NCBI GenBank assembly: GCA_019648995.1
Contig: BLXT01005617.1
Location: 736,271 to 777,057, forward strand
From: Plakobranchus ocellatus
Lineage: Eukaryota > Mollusca > Gastropoda > Plakobranchidae
Direction of reading: 5' to 3'
Length of the DNA: 40,787 nt
The position numbers and the translations under genes were made by a program. Positions 9,836 through 23,700 of the stretch are shown here, piece by piece. Each line of letters starts with the position of its first letter. Position 1 is the stretch's first letter. The notes under the pieces were generated by a model. That model did no database searches and was not told where the DNA came from. It was given only the letters and a program-made list of their open reading frames with translations.

Positions 9836-12800
9836 ACATGCCATGATTGTCTATCTCAGTAGGGAGAAATGGGCTGAAGGACATGGGAAAAAGCAAGTTT
9901 GGTCTTAAAACCTTATTTGGTTTATTGTCCTACAGTTACTGTTAGTGTCATTTTCATAAACTTTGAGAGAGCATTGAAAACGATATTTAGAACAGTCAGA
10001 CGGTCTTAGTGCCTTTTTGCCGACAAGATTTCCATCTGTACTGATATGCTCCAAACCTTGAGCACAAAAAATTTTTCATACGCTTTCTTCCATTTTTCTG
10101 GGTTACATTCTCTTTTTCTGGTACTGCTATATTATTTCAAATTTTTTTTTCTATAGCACCGACGTTTTTATCATTAGGGTGGATATCTTAAGCCAGATTT
10201 GCTTGCAGATTGGTCTCTTGAATAGAAACTGCAGAGACAGAAATATTGTGCTTTTGAGAGAAAAGATCTTGACATGAATACGCTTCTTGGGTGGATTCTT
10301 GAGTGGACAGAAGACAACTACTGTTTTTTTTCATGAACATTATTTAGTGAGATGGGTTCTTAAATGATTACATATTTTTGACTGACATGAACTTGAAGGG
10401 TAGACTCTTGAATGTTGAATACTTGCTTTATGGTTTCTTCTGGACTTAGTTCTTGCTGGTATGCTCTGGGTTCGTTGGTTTCTGAGTCATCTCTTCTTGA
10501 TTCATAAATTCTTTGAACTCTGGCGTTTGGATGCCATATTCTTAAGGTATTGGTTTTTGCGTGTACATAGCCTGATTTCTGAATTTTCTGTAGCTTGTTC
10601 TCGGTTGCGATGTTTTTTAGTTCTAATTACTCAATCCTTGAATTCTTGTATAGTCAGTTAGTGGTTGACATGTACTTCAATGCAGAGGCATCGGTGAACA
10701 GTGGCTTGTGAGTCCGCCCTGAGATTTGCAGGGACCCTTCTGTCTCGAGTTCGAGACCCTGACGGAGGACTTTAAAGCCTGAGGTTACCTTGCTGTAGAC
10801 TGACTATTAGTAATTACTTATCCATGAATTCTTGTGTAGTCATTTCGTGGTTGACATGTTTTTCAGTGCAAGTACTTATCCATGAATTCTTGTGTAGTCA
10901 GTCCTCGGGTAGAATGTTATTGGTTGCCAGTTACTTGATCCATTATGTCTTGTGTTGTCAGTTCTCGACTGGCACATTCTTGGAGCGTGAGTTTTTTAAG
11001 TAGCCTGTTTTACCCGATAATTCTTTTGTAGATAATTCATGGCTAGCATCTTTTGAGTGCCCATTACTTGATCCATGAATTCATAAATGGTCAGCTCTTA
11101 ATTGCACAGTCTTCTGGTATGGGCTCTTAGTTTCTGATTCTTTGATGGATTTCTAAAGTATTAATCACTGAGTTCATTTTTATCGGAGAAGTAAACTCTT
11201 GTTGAATGTAACTGCATGAGTGGCAAAATTCTCCTGAGGGAAAAGATCTGGACTGTCACACTCATGAGAAGTGAGTAATTGTGAAGCCATAATTTGGTTT
11301 GTAAACTTTTCCTCTTTAGCAGAAATATTTTCATTGAGATTATCTTCATACGCAGTCGATCGCTCTCTTCTGCGAGCGTGTGAAAGATATGTCTGATGCT
11401 ATAACCTTGCTGCATACAAAGTTGATTGTATTTTAGTCCAACCAGGTGTAAAAGAGTCCTTAGAGAGGTTAAAAAACAGTAAAGCAATAAAATTGCGGAG
11501 AATAGACAAGAAGGTCTTTCTCAGAAATGTGGCTGATAAGTAAGGTAATACCCTAAACAGAATGATCAAAATTCAAACATGAAACATTATTGATTTATGC
11601 CATTTCCATGTCAGAAAACGTATTTCCTTTATATGTATGAACATAAAGCTCACTTTCTCTTTTTTTAAGCCTGTTATTCTGAGTAAGAAGCAACCCAGTG
11701 TATGATCCTAAATTCCATAGGAAAGTCCTTCCTTCTAAACTGTTGTCCGTTTACTTTAATCATTTCAGTCTTTGATTATAGCTACATTCTTGTAATTAAC
11801 GCTTTTGTCTTATAATTTAAAAGGTTCTGTTGCAACCATACATCACACATTGTCTAATGCCAGAAACCCCTATGCCCATTATTGAGAGTACAGGAAGATT
11901 TTGAGTAGAAGTAATCAATTATTACTTTATTTAACGAACTCTGATTGTCAACCTTATCTAGGTAGCATGTCCCATTATTCATATCTAACACTAGGAATGC
12001 AACAGACTTTTCCAACACGAAATCATCAAGTCCGCTCAGTTAATTCTGGCGCACCAACAATTCCGACAATAAATAACCATGTCCTGTTATTAGTTTCTGG
12101 CATACAGAGGTTAGACAAAAGTTCTCAGTCAAAAATCACCATGTCCACATAGGTAATTCTGGCATTGAGGCACTTGAAAATTTGCGGACATGGACATATA
12201 TGGAAATGGTATAACGGCTAAACTATTGCAATTTCATCCTAGATATTTATACAGAAAGTGCATAACACTCCAAAAAGTAGGCCGGTGCTATTTTTAGCAA
12301 ATCGGCCAAAAATGGACATGGTGACTTCTGGCTCTCAGCCGACGATTTATTAATCAAAGTGTCTTGCAGGACCCCAAATATCTAGTAAATGAGGCTAGGG
12401 AGACCCTAGAAAAAGGCCAGAAATATTGCTTTTTGCATGCTTGACTTAAAGTTGTTTCCGCCACCTCCTCCTTTTGGCTGACAGAAAATGGCCTAGCTGG
12501 GACATTATTTCGAAGCTTTTGTTGCCCTAGTCTCTTCCTTTTTATATTCAGGATTAAAACACAAACAAGAGATTATTTTCTACTTTGGTCTAAGTTACAA
12601 ACAGATTTTAGCAAACTTTGAATCATGAGAAGGGCCTAGAATTTGGGCTGGCTAAGGACGCACCGGACAGTTAAATCCATACTCGACCAGCCAGTTCCAA
12701 ATGGAAAAGAAAAGGGATGCCACTCACTAAAATACATTTCGCTGCTGTCAATACTGCCATGCTGTTATAAACAATACTTTTTTCACAATGCTTAAAAAAT

Positions 12801-14052
12801 ATATTACAGGTCAACTACTTCAGAAACAGTCTTGTGCTGATGCCTAAGTCTGAACAGAACCAGGGGTAGATTTAGATCTAGAATTAGCCTAGGTCTAGCT
12901 TCTTTAGGATCCAGCAATATGCAGACCATGGGTGCAAAGCCTAATCTAAGGGAAACTCTCTTTTGTTTATCTCTTTTATACTCCAATTTCATTTAGAAGC
13001 TGTTGACTCGCCCACAATCATTCAAACAATATGATAGAATCTTTATCTAGATTCTCATCATAGATTAAAAAATCTGTACATCTACTGTACATCCAAACTC
13101 CCTGGGTTTAAAGCTCGAATTAAGCTAGATATAAGGAATAGAACTGTTTCAAACTGCAAATTGACTTTGTCATGAACGTGAGATCCAGATGTAGATCTAA
13201 ATCCTTACTCTAAAACTTGATCTAGGTGTCTAGGCCTATTTATTGCATCTATTTTCTGAATTATCCCGGTGGGACCCCTGACTTTGTCTTAACCTTAGGC
13301 CCAAATGTAAATCTAGATTCTATGTTTAGGTCTTATAAATGCATCATTTTTCTGTGTGATATCCCAGCAGGACCCTTCTGAATACATTCACAAAGAAAGA
13401 AAATGATACCCTCTAGATCTACAAGCCTCAACAATATTGCTGATAAAAGATAACAAACTTCTTCAAACCAGTTAATGTGCTTTTTGTGTGATAAATGCTG
13501 CAGGTGTGGATGTTAAAGTTTGAGAATATGCAGAGACTATTGCAGTTAAAATATTACTTCAAAAAATTGTAAACGATGATGTGATTGTGCTAGATGTGGT
13601 CATTTTAATTGTTTGATTTTATATGTTTCTACTTATATCAGGCTTGCACAGAAAATACTTCATCAAATTAATTCTATCGAGATAGAATCTAACTCAAATC
13701 TTTTCAATGTGAACTAAAGCAAGCCTTGTTGAACAATACTATCGCATGTCATGTGCAGCATTGATTTGGGATATCCTAGCCTCTTTGTCTAGGTAGACCC
13801 CATTTGTGGTCTCCCTCGCCTCTTCCTTTATTTATATCATTATCATTTTGAAAATGGACAGGAATTGTTATGAATCTATTTACTAAATGTGAATGTGCTG
13901 CTGAATTTAAAAAAGCAAACAAACAAATAAAACAACAGCAAAAACAACAACTACAACAAAATAATACTCAAACAGTGACACTGACAATAACTAAAATGTT
14001 GTATAGACCGTTCTACTAACGGGTGATTGAAACCACGATGATGTGATTCAGA

Positions 14053-14130
<78 letters not shown>

Positions 14131-14705
14131 TTGATATAATACAAAATACTACTTTAAAGACAAAAAAAAATTACCCCTCTTCCCAAATTTTAATGCTCCT
14201 ACATGCTTAATGAAGTTCAAACAGAGTTTTAAAATGTCGTTCTATTTATACATAAATTAAAATTGGGATTTAAAAATACAAAAACTACTCACATTAAAGT
14301 CATAGATCTATTGGGCAGTCTACCAGATTCAGATTGGGCCTAGATCTAGAAATCTAGATCTATAAAATTACTCCATAAGATTCAGATGTATATGACTACG
14401 AGATCTAGAAATCAACCCTGATGGAGCTTCATGTGTAGTTTATGCAGAAAAACAATGACATCGCTAGATTTGTAGCTGATTAAAATGTCCATCTCCAATA
14501 TTTTGTTTTGCATGCATAATAAGGTTTAAATAGGATTATGAAATGTTCTTTTGTAAATCCGTATAACAACTTTGGGATTTTAAAATATGCCCAAATAAAA
14601 TGGCATGACTTAGAGTAACATATATACATTTTTGTGGATTTTATTGACGCCCCACAAAAATTTGTGTAGGCATTAAATGTTGGAGCTTAGCTCCTTTATG
14701 ATAAG

Positions 14706-14741
<36 letters not shown>

Positions 14742-17700
14742 GTAATAATAATAATAATAAACCAAAACAATTGGTGTTTATGGGTGATCTGCATAAACTT
14801 GGTCACACTTCAAAGGCCTGAAGTGGTGCTGCGATTCTGAACATCTATATATGATGTAGGCCTGTTCTCATTTTTTAAAATGTTTAGGAGCAATAAAAAA
14901 AAAAAAAAAAAAATGTTAAATACCTCTCTAATCTGTTTTTGGTGAAACCCATTTTTGAAAAAAAGGGAGTAACATTTCTAAAATCCTGTAGTATATATAA
15001 AATTTGAAACCTGCAACTTTAACCAACAAATATCTTTTATTTAAGAGAATGTCCTGATTGTTTTTAGCATTAGAAGGTTTTATAATGAGGCTGGATCTAG
15101 AAAGATCAAATTTGTCTTTTTTTACTATGTAGAATGTAGTACAAAAGATCTATAATCTAGATATGTAGATACTATATGTAATCAAGAGGCAATGGCAATT
15201 TTATGAATATTTCGTTACAAATTAGTGCACCCTCCTCATAAAATAAAACCTATATTTTTCAAAATAAGCAATTTATTAAATTAAAAAAAAAAGGAAGGGT
15301 GAAAGAACAGAACAAAAAATGGTGAAAAATGGTTGATGAAGCTTTAAATGAACTAATTTGAAAAAGACAAATGCATTGAACAGCATGCTACTTTTTTTTG
15401 CTAGCTCTCCCTCTTCTGGGTTCAAGGGGAGACAATTTGCCTTGACGAGCACCGTACCTATTGTTTTTTCGAACAAGTTATGACAAAATAAATTGATGTC
15501 TTGAGGCTAGGGCGAATGAGTAAAATTTTACAAATAATAATCTCCAAAGAGAAAGACTTAAAAAATGTTATCTCTTCTTTCAGCAATTAAAATAAAAAAC
15601 AAAAACAAACTTTTGTACCATCTCTGATTCAGAATTTGAGATTTAATTAAAAGCTATTGCTTTGAATTATTAAAAATTGAATTCAGTGGAGTCTGCAATG
15701 CAGCTGCTTGGAAATACGATAGTTTGGTTTATCAGAATAAATAAATACAGAAAAATGATTTGGGAGTACCCTGTGCTATGTGCAAAATAATCTAAAATAT
15801 CACTAAATTTTATTTGCTCGAATTTAAACATCAATGTTGCATTGACTGGAACTAAACTAAATGGTACACCTTGTGAACTCTTATTATCATCACATCTTGT
15901 TGAGAACTTAAGTACCGGGAAACTTAAGTGATGATTAAATTGTAAAAGTAGAGCACTTCAGGACTGGAAAACTTACTTAGGCGATGATGAAAATGTAAAA
16001 GTTCTATTATTCTACATTGATAACAGGCGCAATAACCTCTTAACTGAAGAGGAAAAAGAAAGAGATAGAAAGATTTGTGGATAGGTGTGTTCTTTCACAT
16101 TGTGATGTGACGATGGGTAGCATTGGTTTAATATAATATTTTAGAAGCTGGTTACTCTCCTTTATTAATCTTATTTATTTAATGCGCTAAGCTTAAACCA
16201 AAATGTTTAAAGGAGGAAACTGAAATCATACTCCCTAGAATTTTGGTTTAAACTTGTTCCACTGTATATTTTATTACAAAAAGTAAAATTTGTGACATCA
16301 AAATGTCATGAACTCCTTAACATCAATTCAAAAGACAAGTTCATTCTTGCATTAACAGAATCACAAGCAATGTTGACATACCGTCATTGTTATTTTCAGG
16401 AGTAACAGTCCCAAAAAATGTACTCCAGTCAATGTCATCTTTTGGTAAAGCACCAAAATTAGCATCGAAGTCTTTGCTGACACCATCGATTTTCATGTCT
16501 GTACGATCTGAGGCCACTGCAATGTTGGAGTCTGGCTGAATATCACTGATAGTTGTCGAATGTATACATGCTGCAGCATCTGAAGACTGAATTGTGTTCA
16601 TGGGCATTTTGTCAAAGCATGATTCTGTAGAAACTATGCCACATGGATCTGATTGTGAGGATGAGTTTTGGTTACTCTTGGTATGTTTCTCCCTCTCTTT
16701 GTTGATTATGTGTTGCTCTTTCATCATCTGCCGCACCAAAGGACTTTGTATGGGAGGGCTATCTGTACAAAAGATGAGATAAACTACCTAAGATAGCAGT
16801 TAAAAAAATTTGTTGCCATCATCCTCTGGTGACAACCACAAATATAATTCTGAGAAAATAATTGTGCACTGGAAACCTCAAAAGTGAAGAAAAATCAAAC
16901 AAAACAAAAAACAAAAAGAGAGAAAAGAAAACAATACGTTTCTCTAGCCTTGAATTTGCATTGTTAAAAAGCTGCTTGTAATTATTAACTACAAAAGAGT
17001 AAAAAAATGCACAATTAACAGTTTGTCAGTACTTGAAGAAGGATTGGATGAGACTTGAAACTTTCTTTTGCTTGAGAATTTTAAATAAATACTTATGCTT
17101 AATTCATTTTATGTTCTCTGTCATTTAATATTCAAAAGGTGAGACTTTTTGCATTTTGCTATCCTAGTATGCATAGCAACATGCATGGTAATTGTTATTA
17201 TTTCTCACACTATTGGTCTTTAAGGACCTATTAATAAGTAATAAAACTTTGTGTGTGTTTGTGTATGAGTGATTACTTAACTAAAAATTACAAGCATTTT
17301 TTTAATGAACTAAATGTAGTTGAAAATTATTACAAATCAATTTCTTTTCAGCTTTGAGCTTTACAAAATTTTTAGTACTTTACTTTTCATTTTGACTAAA
17401 TGTAGATTGTGGATTAAATTCAAATGTCAAAACAAAATTAGCACAGAAAGACAATATATATATTTAGAGAACATGTTTCTTTTTCTAACAAGAGACTTAA
17501 ATGTATGAAATCATAGCTAAGACTTCAGCAAGCAGAATCTCCTTTGTTCAGGTATGCATTGATTTGTTCAAATACTTACACTACAGGGCCTTGAACTAGA
17601 GTCTACATCTTGGTCTAAACATTATTAATATGTCACTCATGCATGCCACCACTCAAATTTAAATCTAGCTAATTAATAAAGGAAGACTGCTTAGTTAAAG

Positions 17701-20700
17701 CTTGCATTTTAGTCAGTGCACCACCGCCCATGATCAGGTTTAGGTAATAAGATCAAGCTACCTGGCGCAAGTCGCCAGCAAAATATGTCAGCATGATCTA
17801 GAACTAAGCCCTTTAATATGTGATGTTTAAAAAAAAATTCCTAAAAAATAATTAAACTTGTGCCTGATCTTAAAAGCAGTTGGATCGATTACACAAAGAT
17901 TGCTATAAATTTCAACATAACTTTCAACGCAATTGAATCAATAACTTTCATGAGTTAAATCTTTATTGATGAATATTATAGTCATTTCAGTAGCAAAGTG
18001 TATCATACTAAAATTAACAAAATGATCACGTTCCTCACCAGGAATAGTAATGAAACCTTACAGTTACATACAAAAATTGTAGTGTTGTTAGCGGCTCACC
18101 TTGCACGTTTTGATTTGATCCTCCCAGACAACCTAGTACAATAAACCGCTTGTTGTGCTAGTATTGGCAACATCATACTCATAGCATGAAGTGTTGCTAA
18201 TCATTACTGCCACAATGCTACCCCAGTACAGTGTATCAGTTATCACAGGCATACAGTGTTGCTTAGCAATAATAGTGTCTAATATTGAAACGTTTGCTTA
18301 ATTTTTTCATGAAATTAAAGGAAATGACTTCTTTTTAAAAAATCTGTGATCCAATCAATAAAGTGTGTGAGCATGTGTTTTTGTGTATGAACATGTCTTT
18401 GCTATTAATAAAAGAGGCAGAGTTAATCCCTGTTTAATTTCCAGTTTTCACTGTTCAGTTTGAGGTATGGATGTTTATTGTTTGCAATAGAGGTGCAACT
18501 TGAAGGTGGCATTTCATTATTGTTTTTATGTTCCTCTCCTCCTGCCGTATGACAGCTGTCCTCTTTTCTAATTTTGCAATAGATGAGTGAATGAGCTCCC
18601 CACCTTGCTTTAGTCTCAGTCTCAGTAGGCCAGATCCTATCTTATGTTCTTGGATAAAATGAAGCAATGACACTCTAAAATGTGCTGTTTTGAGTTTCTT
18701 TTTAAACATTTTCCTGTAAGTTGCCATATATGAGTTGGTTTCAATTCATAATGAAACTGAAGCTATTGGATAGACGTGTGATACTGATATTTCGTTATCA
18801 AAAAAAAAAAAAAAAAAAAAATAGCGCCATTAAGCAGGTAAAAATTAAGTTTTATTTCATTTGCATTATCAACAATGAAAGGATTACTGGTCGATTCACA
18901 AATTGTCATGACTATTGATACTATGATGTTTTTGAAAATCTCTGAGTGTAGATATTTGTTAAAGTGATTTCCTGTAAACAAACGACTATGATATGAGTAT
19001 GACTGTGGTTGTGATACATGCTTATCTAGTTACTACATCAAGTTGAGAACATGCAGGGCCAGACTGGGATGTGAAACCGTTTCCAATTCTTCTTGCGCTT
19101 TTTCAAGTTTTTCTATCAAAGTTTGAGAAAAGGACTCAGCCTCTCCAAATACAATGTACCGTACCGATCGGGAAAGGCAATTTCTTTTAGCTTTTGTAAC
19201 TATTTTTGCCAATTATTGCCCAAATCTCTAAGAAAACGGCTGTTGACTGCTCTGTCTGGGTTTGTATCTTTGTAAATTTTTTTTTTGTCAATTTTGTCTG
19301 CAGCTTGCTTGAGCATTCAGTGATTATTTAAGATTACGCACAGAAGAATGTGTATATGGAGGGCTGACTTTGTCGAGTTCTATGTTGATGAGTGGTTCAT
19401 AGATACAGTTGTGCCTTTGTGATATTGCACTTTTGTTTATCTTCTCCTGATTCTGTTTTGAATTTTTCAAAGTTGTTCTTCAATAAACCAAATGTCTATG
19501 GTTGTTTTTCAGTGCTTTCTTTGTGCTAAGACACCAAAGACAAGGATAAGTACCCTGAGGTCCAGACAATCCGAAGACTTTGCACAGAAAGTCATGATCT
19601 CCGTGAAGAAAGATCACAATTCTTTTGCAATTCCATTCAATGTTTAGCAATTGTGTAATTTTTGTGCTCACATCTGTTGTAAAAATTTTAAGCTTTCATG
19701 TATGTTTTTGATTGAAGTAAGCTATGCCGATCAGAATTGAGATGTTTGTTTTTGCATTGCCTTTGTTCAAGTTGCCTATAACCATACAAACTTTAAAGCT
19801 TTCCTTAACATGATTTGCGACTATTTTGACCCATATATCAATGGGATTATGCCTGAATGCCATGTCAAATGATTATTTTGTTGATAAGTGTGTAACAAAT
19901 TTAAAAGATAGATCTGTGTGTCTATGATTGTTACGTGTAGTTTTGATTAGATTTATCCCTTTACATTAAACTCCTTACTTTCTAGTCTACATTGACATAT
20001 TTTGCAATAAGCTGCTTGTCACAACTTTTTTTTTTCTTGCCTCATAGGGAAGGTTTAATCTGAATGGTTTTAGAAACTTTCTCTGCATCCGTAATTGACT
20101 TCATGTGTGTGAGACCAATTACCATTTTCATTGCAATGGCAATTTCTATTGATATTCCTGTTTTTTCCTTCATGCCGGCTTTGTCACTTATTTCTCTTCA
20201 ATAAGTGATAGGCAATAGTTTTGATTCCAAAACTCGCTGAACATCAGACAAGGTTTTGGATGGGTCAGCTACCTGCTCTCTCATTTCCTACACCAATTTC
20301 GCTCTTTTCTTTTTAGTTGGGGTTTTCACCGACTTACTCTCTTTCCTGGGGACTACTAATAAACTATACTATATTTTTTAAACTACGAGCTGACCTCCTG
20401 TTTTGTAGGCGACTGTCTCTTTCGGGTTTTGGTATAGTTACCTCTTAATGAATCGTGTGTAAAGTTTTTCTTCTATGAGTGTAAATGATTCGTTAGGTCT
20501 GTTGTTTAGCGATTGTTGTAAAAAATTGCTATAATATATTGGCAATGGTGTACGGCATGGATGAAGGCAGTAGCTGTGGATTGCCAGTTTAAAAAAATGA
20601 GGATGGTGTGTTTCAGTTCGAGGTCATTTTGCTGTCTCTGGAAGTGGTTGATGTTAGTGGTTCCTGAAGTGTTGTGATATGCAAAATTTAACCATCTGTC

Positions 20701-23700
20701 ACTTACAATGATTCCATATTAAGATTTTCAAAAATTGCTCTATTTACTAGCTTTGATGTCGACTGTTTATAGTTTTTGCCTTGTGCAGTCTCATGTGGAT
20801 TTGCACCATGGCAAGGAAGAAAAGCAACATATTTCCTTGAGCAGAATGAATTTGATTGATGCTTGGCATACGAAACAGTCTCCAATACTGAGGTTTGAGT
20901 CATATCCAGGCTATTTTGCGGTGTTGTAGATACAATATCCTTCAAACTTTGAAGCATTTCTTTAATCTTATTTTTCTTTATGATTCTTACTTTAAAATGA
21001 CACTTAGAGCACAATGTTGTTGAATGCTTGTTGGGAATATCATCGACAATATTTATATCACGTTAAAAAAATGTCGTCTTTTTCATAAATACAGAGAAGT
21101 GTTTTTTTCTCAAATCTTTTTGTTTTCCATTCCAGGAATGATTGCTAAAAATTCTATACCGTTCATTAACACATTTGTTGAACTGTTGAATAGTATGAGC
21201 CTTGACTGTACCAAGTTGTTCAGCTTAAAAATCTATGGGTAGTTTTTGAAAAAATTATAACTGTTTATTATGACTCGAGGGAACTGTCTTGAGGAAAATT
21301 CTACTTAAATCTAGTAAAACAAGGTGGAAAATCTGTATTTCAATAACAAAAAAAGAAAAAAAAAGGAACACTAACTTGTTATTCCACATTCTTCACATTT
21401 ATTACCTCTACTCTGCCATAACTATTTTTCAATAAAATTCACACAATTGCTTATTACATTTAAGCTTTCCTCAATCCCAATGTCATTTAAAAATAAAAAA
21501 ATGTGCGAGTTTAAAAAAAAAATAATTAATTTAAAAATGCCTAAACTTAAATGTTCCGGCACATTTATGCAAAATACAATTCAAACTTTCTAATTAAAAT
21601 ATAATAATTTAAAATGTTAAACCGATGGAGAGTGAAAGAAAAGAGCTTTAATAATAATATGATATCCAAGATGTATGCTCTGAGAATTAGGTTTGTAAAA
21701 AGCTGTTCAAATATAATCTTATACCTTTTTTGGGACTTTTAGACCCCCCCCCCCACCCTCCCCCTATTTCACTTTTCTTACATGTGCCTCCCACCTCCCC
21801 TGGTAATATTATATTGTTGACCTCTCATAAGAATTATAATAATACCAACAACAACAACAATGCTACTACTATTACTTAAGCATTAATTGTAGTTCAAGGA
21901 TGTCTTTCAAAATGTTGAATGACCATGACAATGAAATTTTGCATGTAAACTAGGCCTCCACTCGAGAGAATTACTGCCTATACAAAGCTTTATATTATGC
22001 CAAATGTGCAATCTTCTTGAATTGCAGATTAGAAAGAAGCCGAGAGAAGTTGAAAGTATGAAGGGGTATAGAATGCATACTGTGGCTACAAACCACTATT
22101 AAAATTAATTTTTTTTTTTTAATGCATATCTCTGCATTAGTGATTGTGAAAGAAAACACCTTGCAACTGGCTTTCTTTAGGATTTGAACATGGACTCTTG
22201 TCTTTATTAAGACTCTCACAAAGACTAGCGGACATTCTGGCACATCTTAGTTGATTTTTTAACAATTGTCAATAATCAGTAACCGGAGAATAGATTTTGA
22301 TGGATCCTAGAGGCCTGGAACTCTCAGAATCATTGAGTATGCAAATTGGTAAATATCATGATGACCGAAAAATTTGATTTGATTTCCAAAGCAATGACTT
22401 AATGTTGCATAAGAAGTCTTTAACCATATTTTAGACTTACTACTTTATGACAAGGTCAACATTCATTTTTCAATTATCTTATGGATTAAAAGAGCTGTCA
22501 ATGAATTACTATACTTTGTAACTTATTTCTTTTATTGATGTAACGGTCAAACCTTTTGTGGCAATAATAATAATAAAAATATGACATTTATATCATATAA
22601 ATCCCTAGTCCAATCTTATATCATATAAATCCCTAGTCCAATCATACATATACATGTAAAAACATTCATATGCACATAGATGTACATATGCCATTCTACA
22701 TTTTTACTGACTAATCAAGTAATCATTCAAATCTGCCAAAATGTAAAATCAACATTCAAATAAATATAGGGGATATAATAGTGTTAAAATGATTCATTTT
22801 TTGCTTGTATGTTAAAAATAGTCACCTCTCTCCGTATGTGTTATTTTCTCTCTTTTTATTTTTTCACCTCCTAAAAGTATAATTACATTGGTTCAAGCCC
22901 CCCCCCCTCCCCCTTTCGCTTTTCTTAGATGAGAAGAGACCCCCCAAGGCGTAAGGTTTTATTTGAACATCCCTTAAATAGATTAATGAAAACGTAGAAA
23001 TGCACAAAATTTGAAACTTCATTGGCAGCCGAGCATAATAAACGCAGCGGTTCATCTGACCAGGCTGCGGCATCGCTTATCCACATGCCTATCCTGTATT
23101 TATTCCATCCTGATAAGCTTTTCTTTTGAAGGGTTTGCTGCTTAGCATTCTCCCTGCAAGGCAATTAATTCTGGCCAAATTGAGCAACTGTGATTGTGAA
23201 GGATGCAATTGAACTGAATTCTATTTTCATTACATTTTATCTTTTCCATCTCTTGATTTGCTAGCAGCAATTAAATCTATAGGCTACCTACCAATACATT
23301 AACTTACCTTTTTAGAAAATTAAAAAAATAAAAGTTGTACATTATTTGGCATATTGTGGCACAAAAAAGAGTACAAAGCTTAATTTTAAGGCTTCAAAAA
23401 TCTTTTAAAAAAATTTTTCCCACTTAAATTTTGGAATGCTTTGTCATCCTGCAATGTACAAATAGGATAGTTATAATTTTGAGCTACATATATATATCAC
23501 GGGGTGACAAAAATACCCTTTTTTCACCAACAAGGAAGGGGGTTGCGGAACAGGTCAATGAACACTGATCATTTTTCTGTTCCCTTCTCACTGAAATACT
23601 CTTGGACTCCCATAATTTTCAGATATACTGAAAACTCCTAGCATCTCTTGGTGTCACTTTTGACCCCTGAATTAAGAATAAGTTTAAAATTAAGAGCCAA

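Larger units (their letters stand above)
9276..12344. mobile_element. 3.07-kb inverted-repeat transposon with internal ~60-bp arrays
   Basis: The left terminus (9276) and the reverse complement of the right terminus (12344) both start CGTCGGCTGAGAGCCAGAAG and agree at 30 of the first 32 positions. ATTT flanks both ends (9272-9275 and 12345-12348), a probable 4-bp target duplication. Inside are a (CT)n tract, a degenerate ~60-bp array (about 10.1-11.1 kb) interrupted by a SINE, a stretch with protein-like composition on the minus strand (about 11.16-11.45 kb), and a second ~58-bp array (11.85-12.18 kb). No DDE transposase motif was recognised. It lies in AAGAB intron 6, 200 bp from another transposon. 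Confidence 0.75.

Noticed and set aside
11161-11487. 108-codon minus-strand frame as a gene
   Set aside because: It lacks a recognisable domain, and a neighbouring frame has the more protein-like composition. It lies inside the 3-kb element and is treated as decayed or non-coding.
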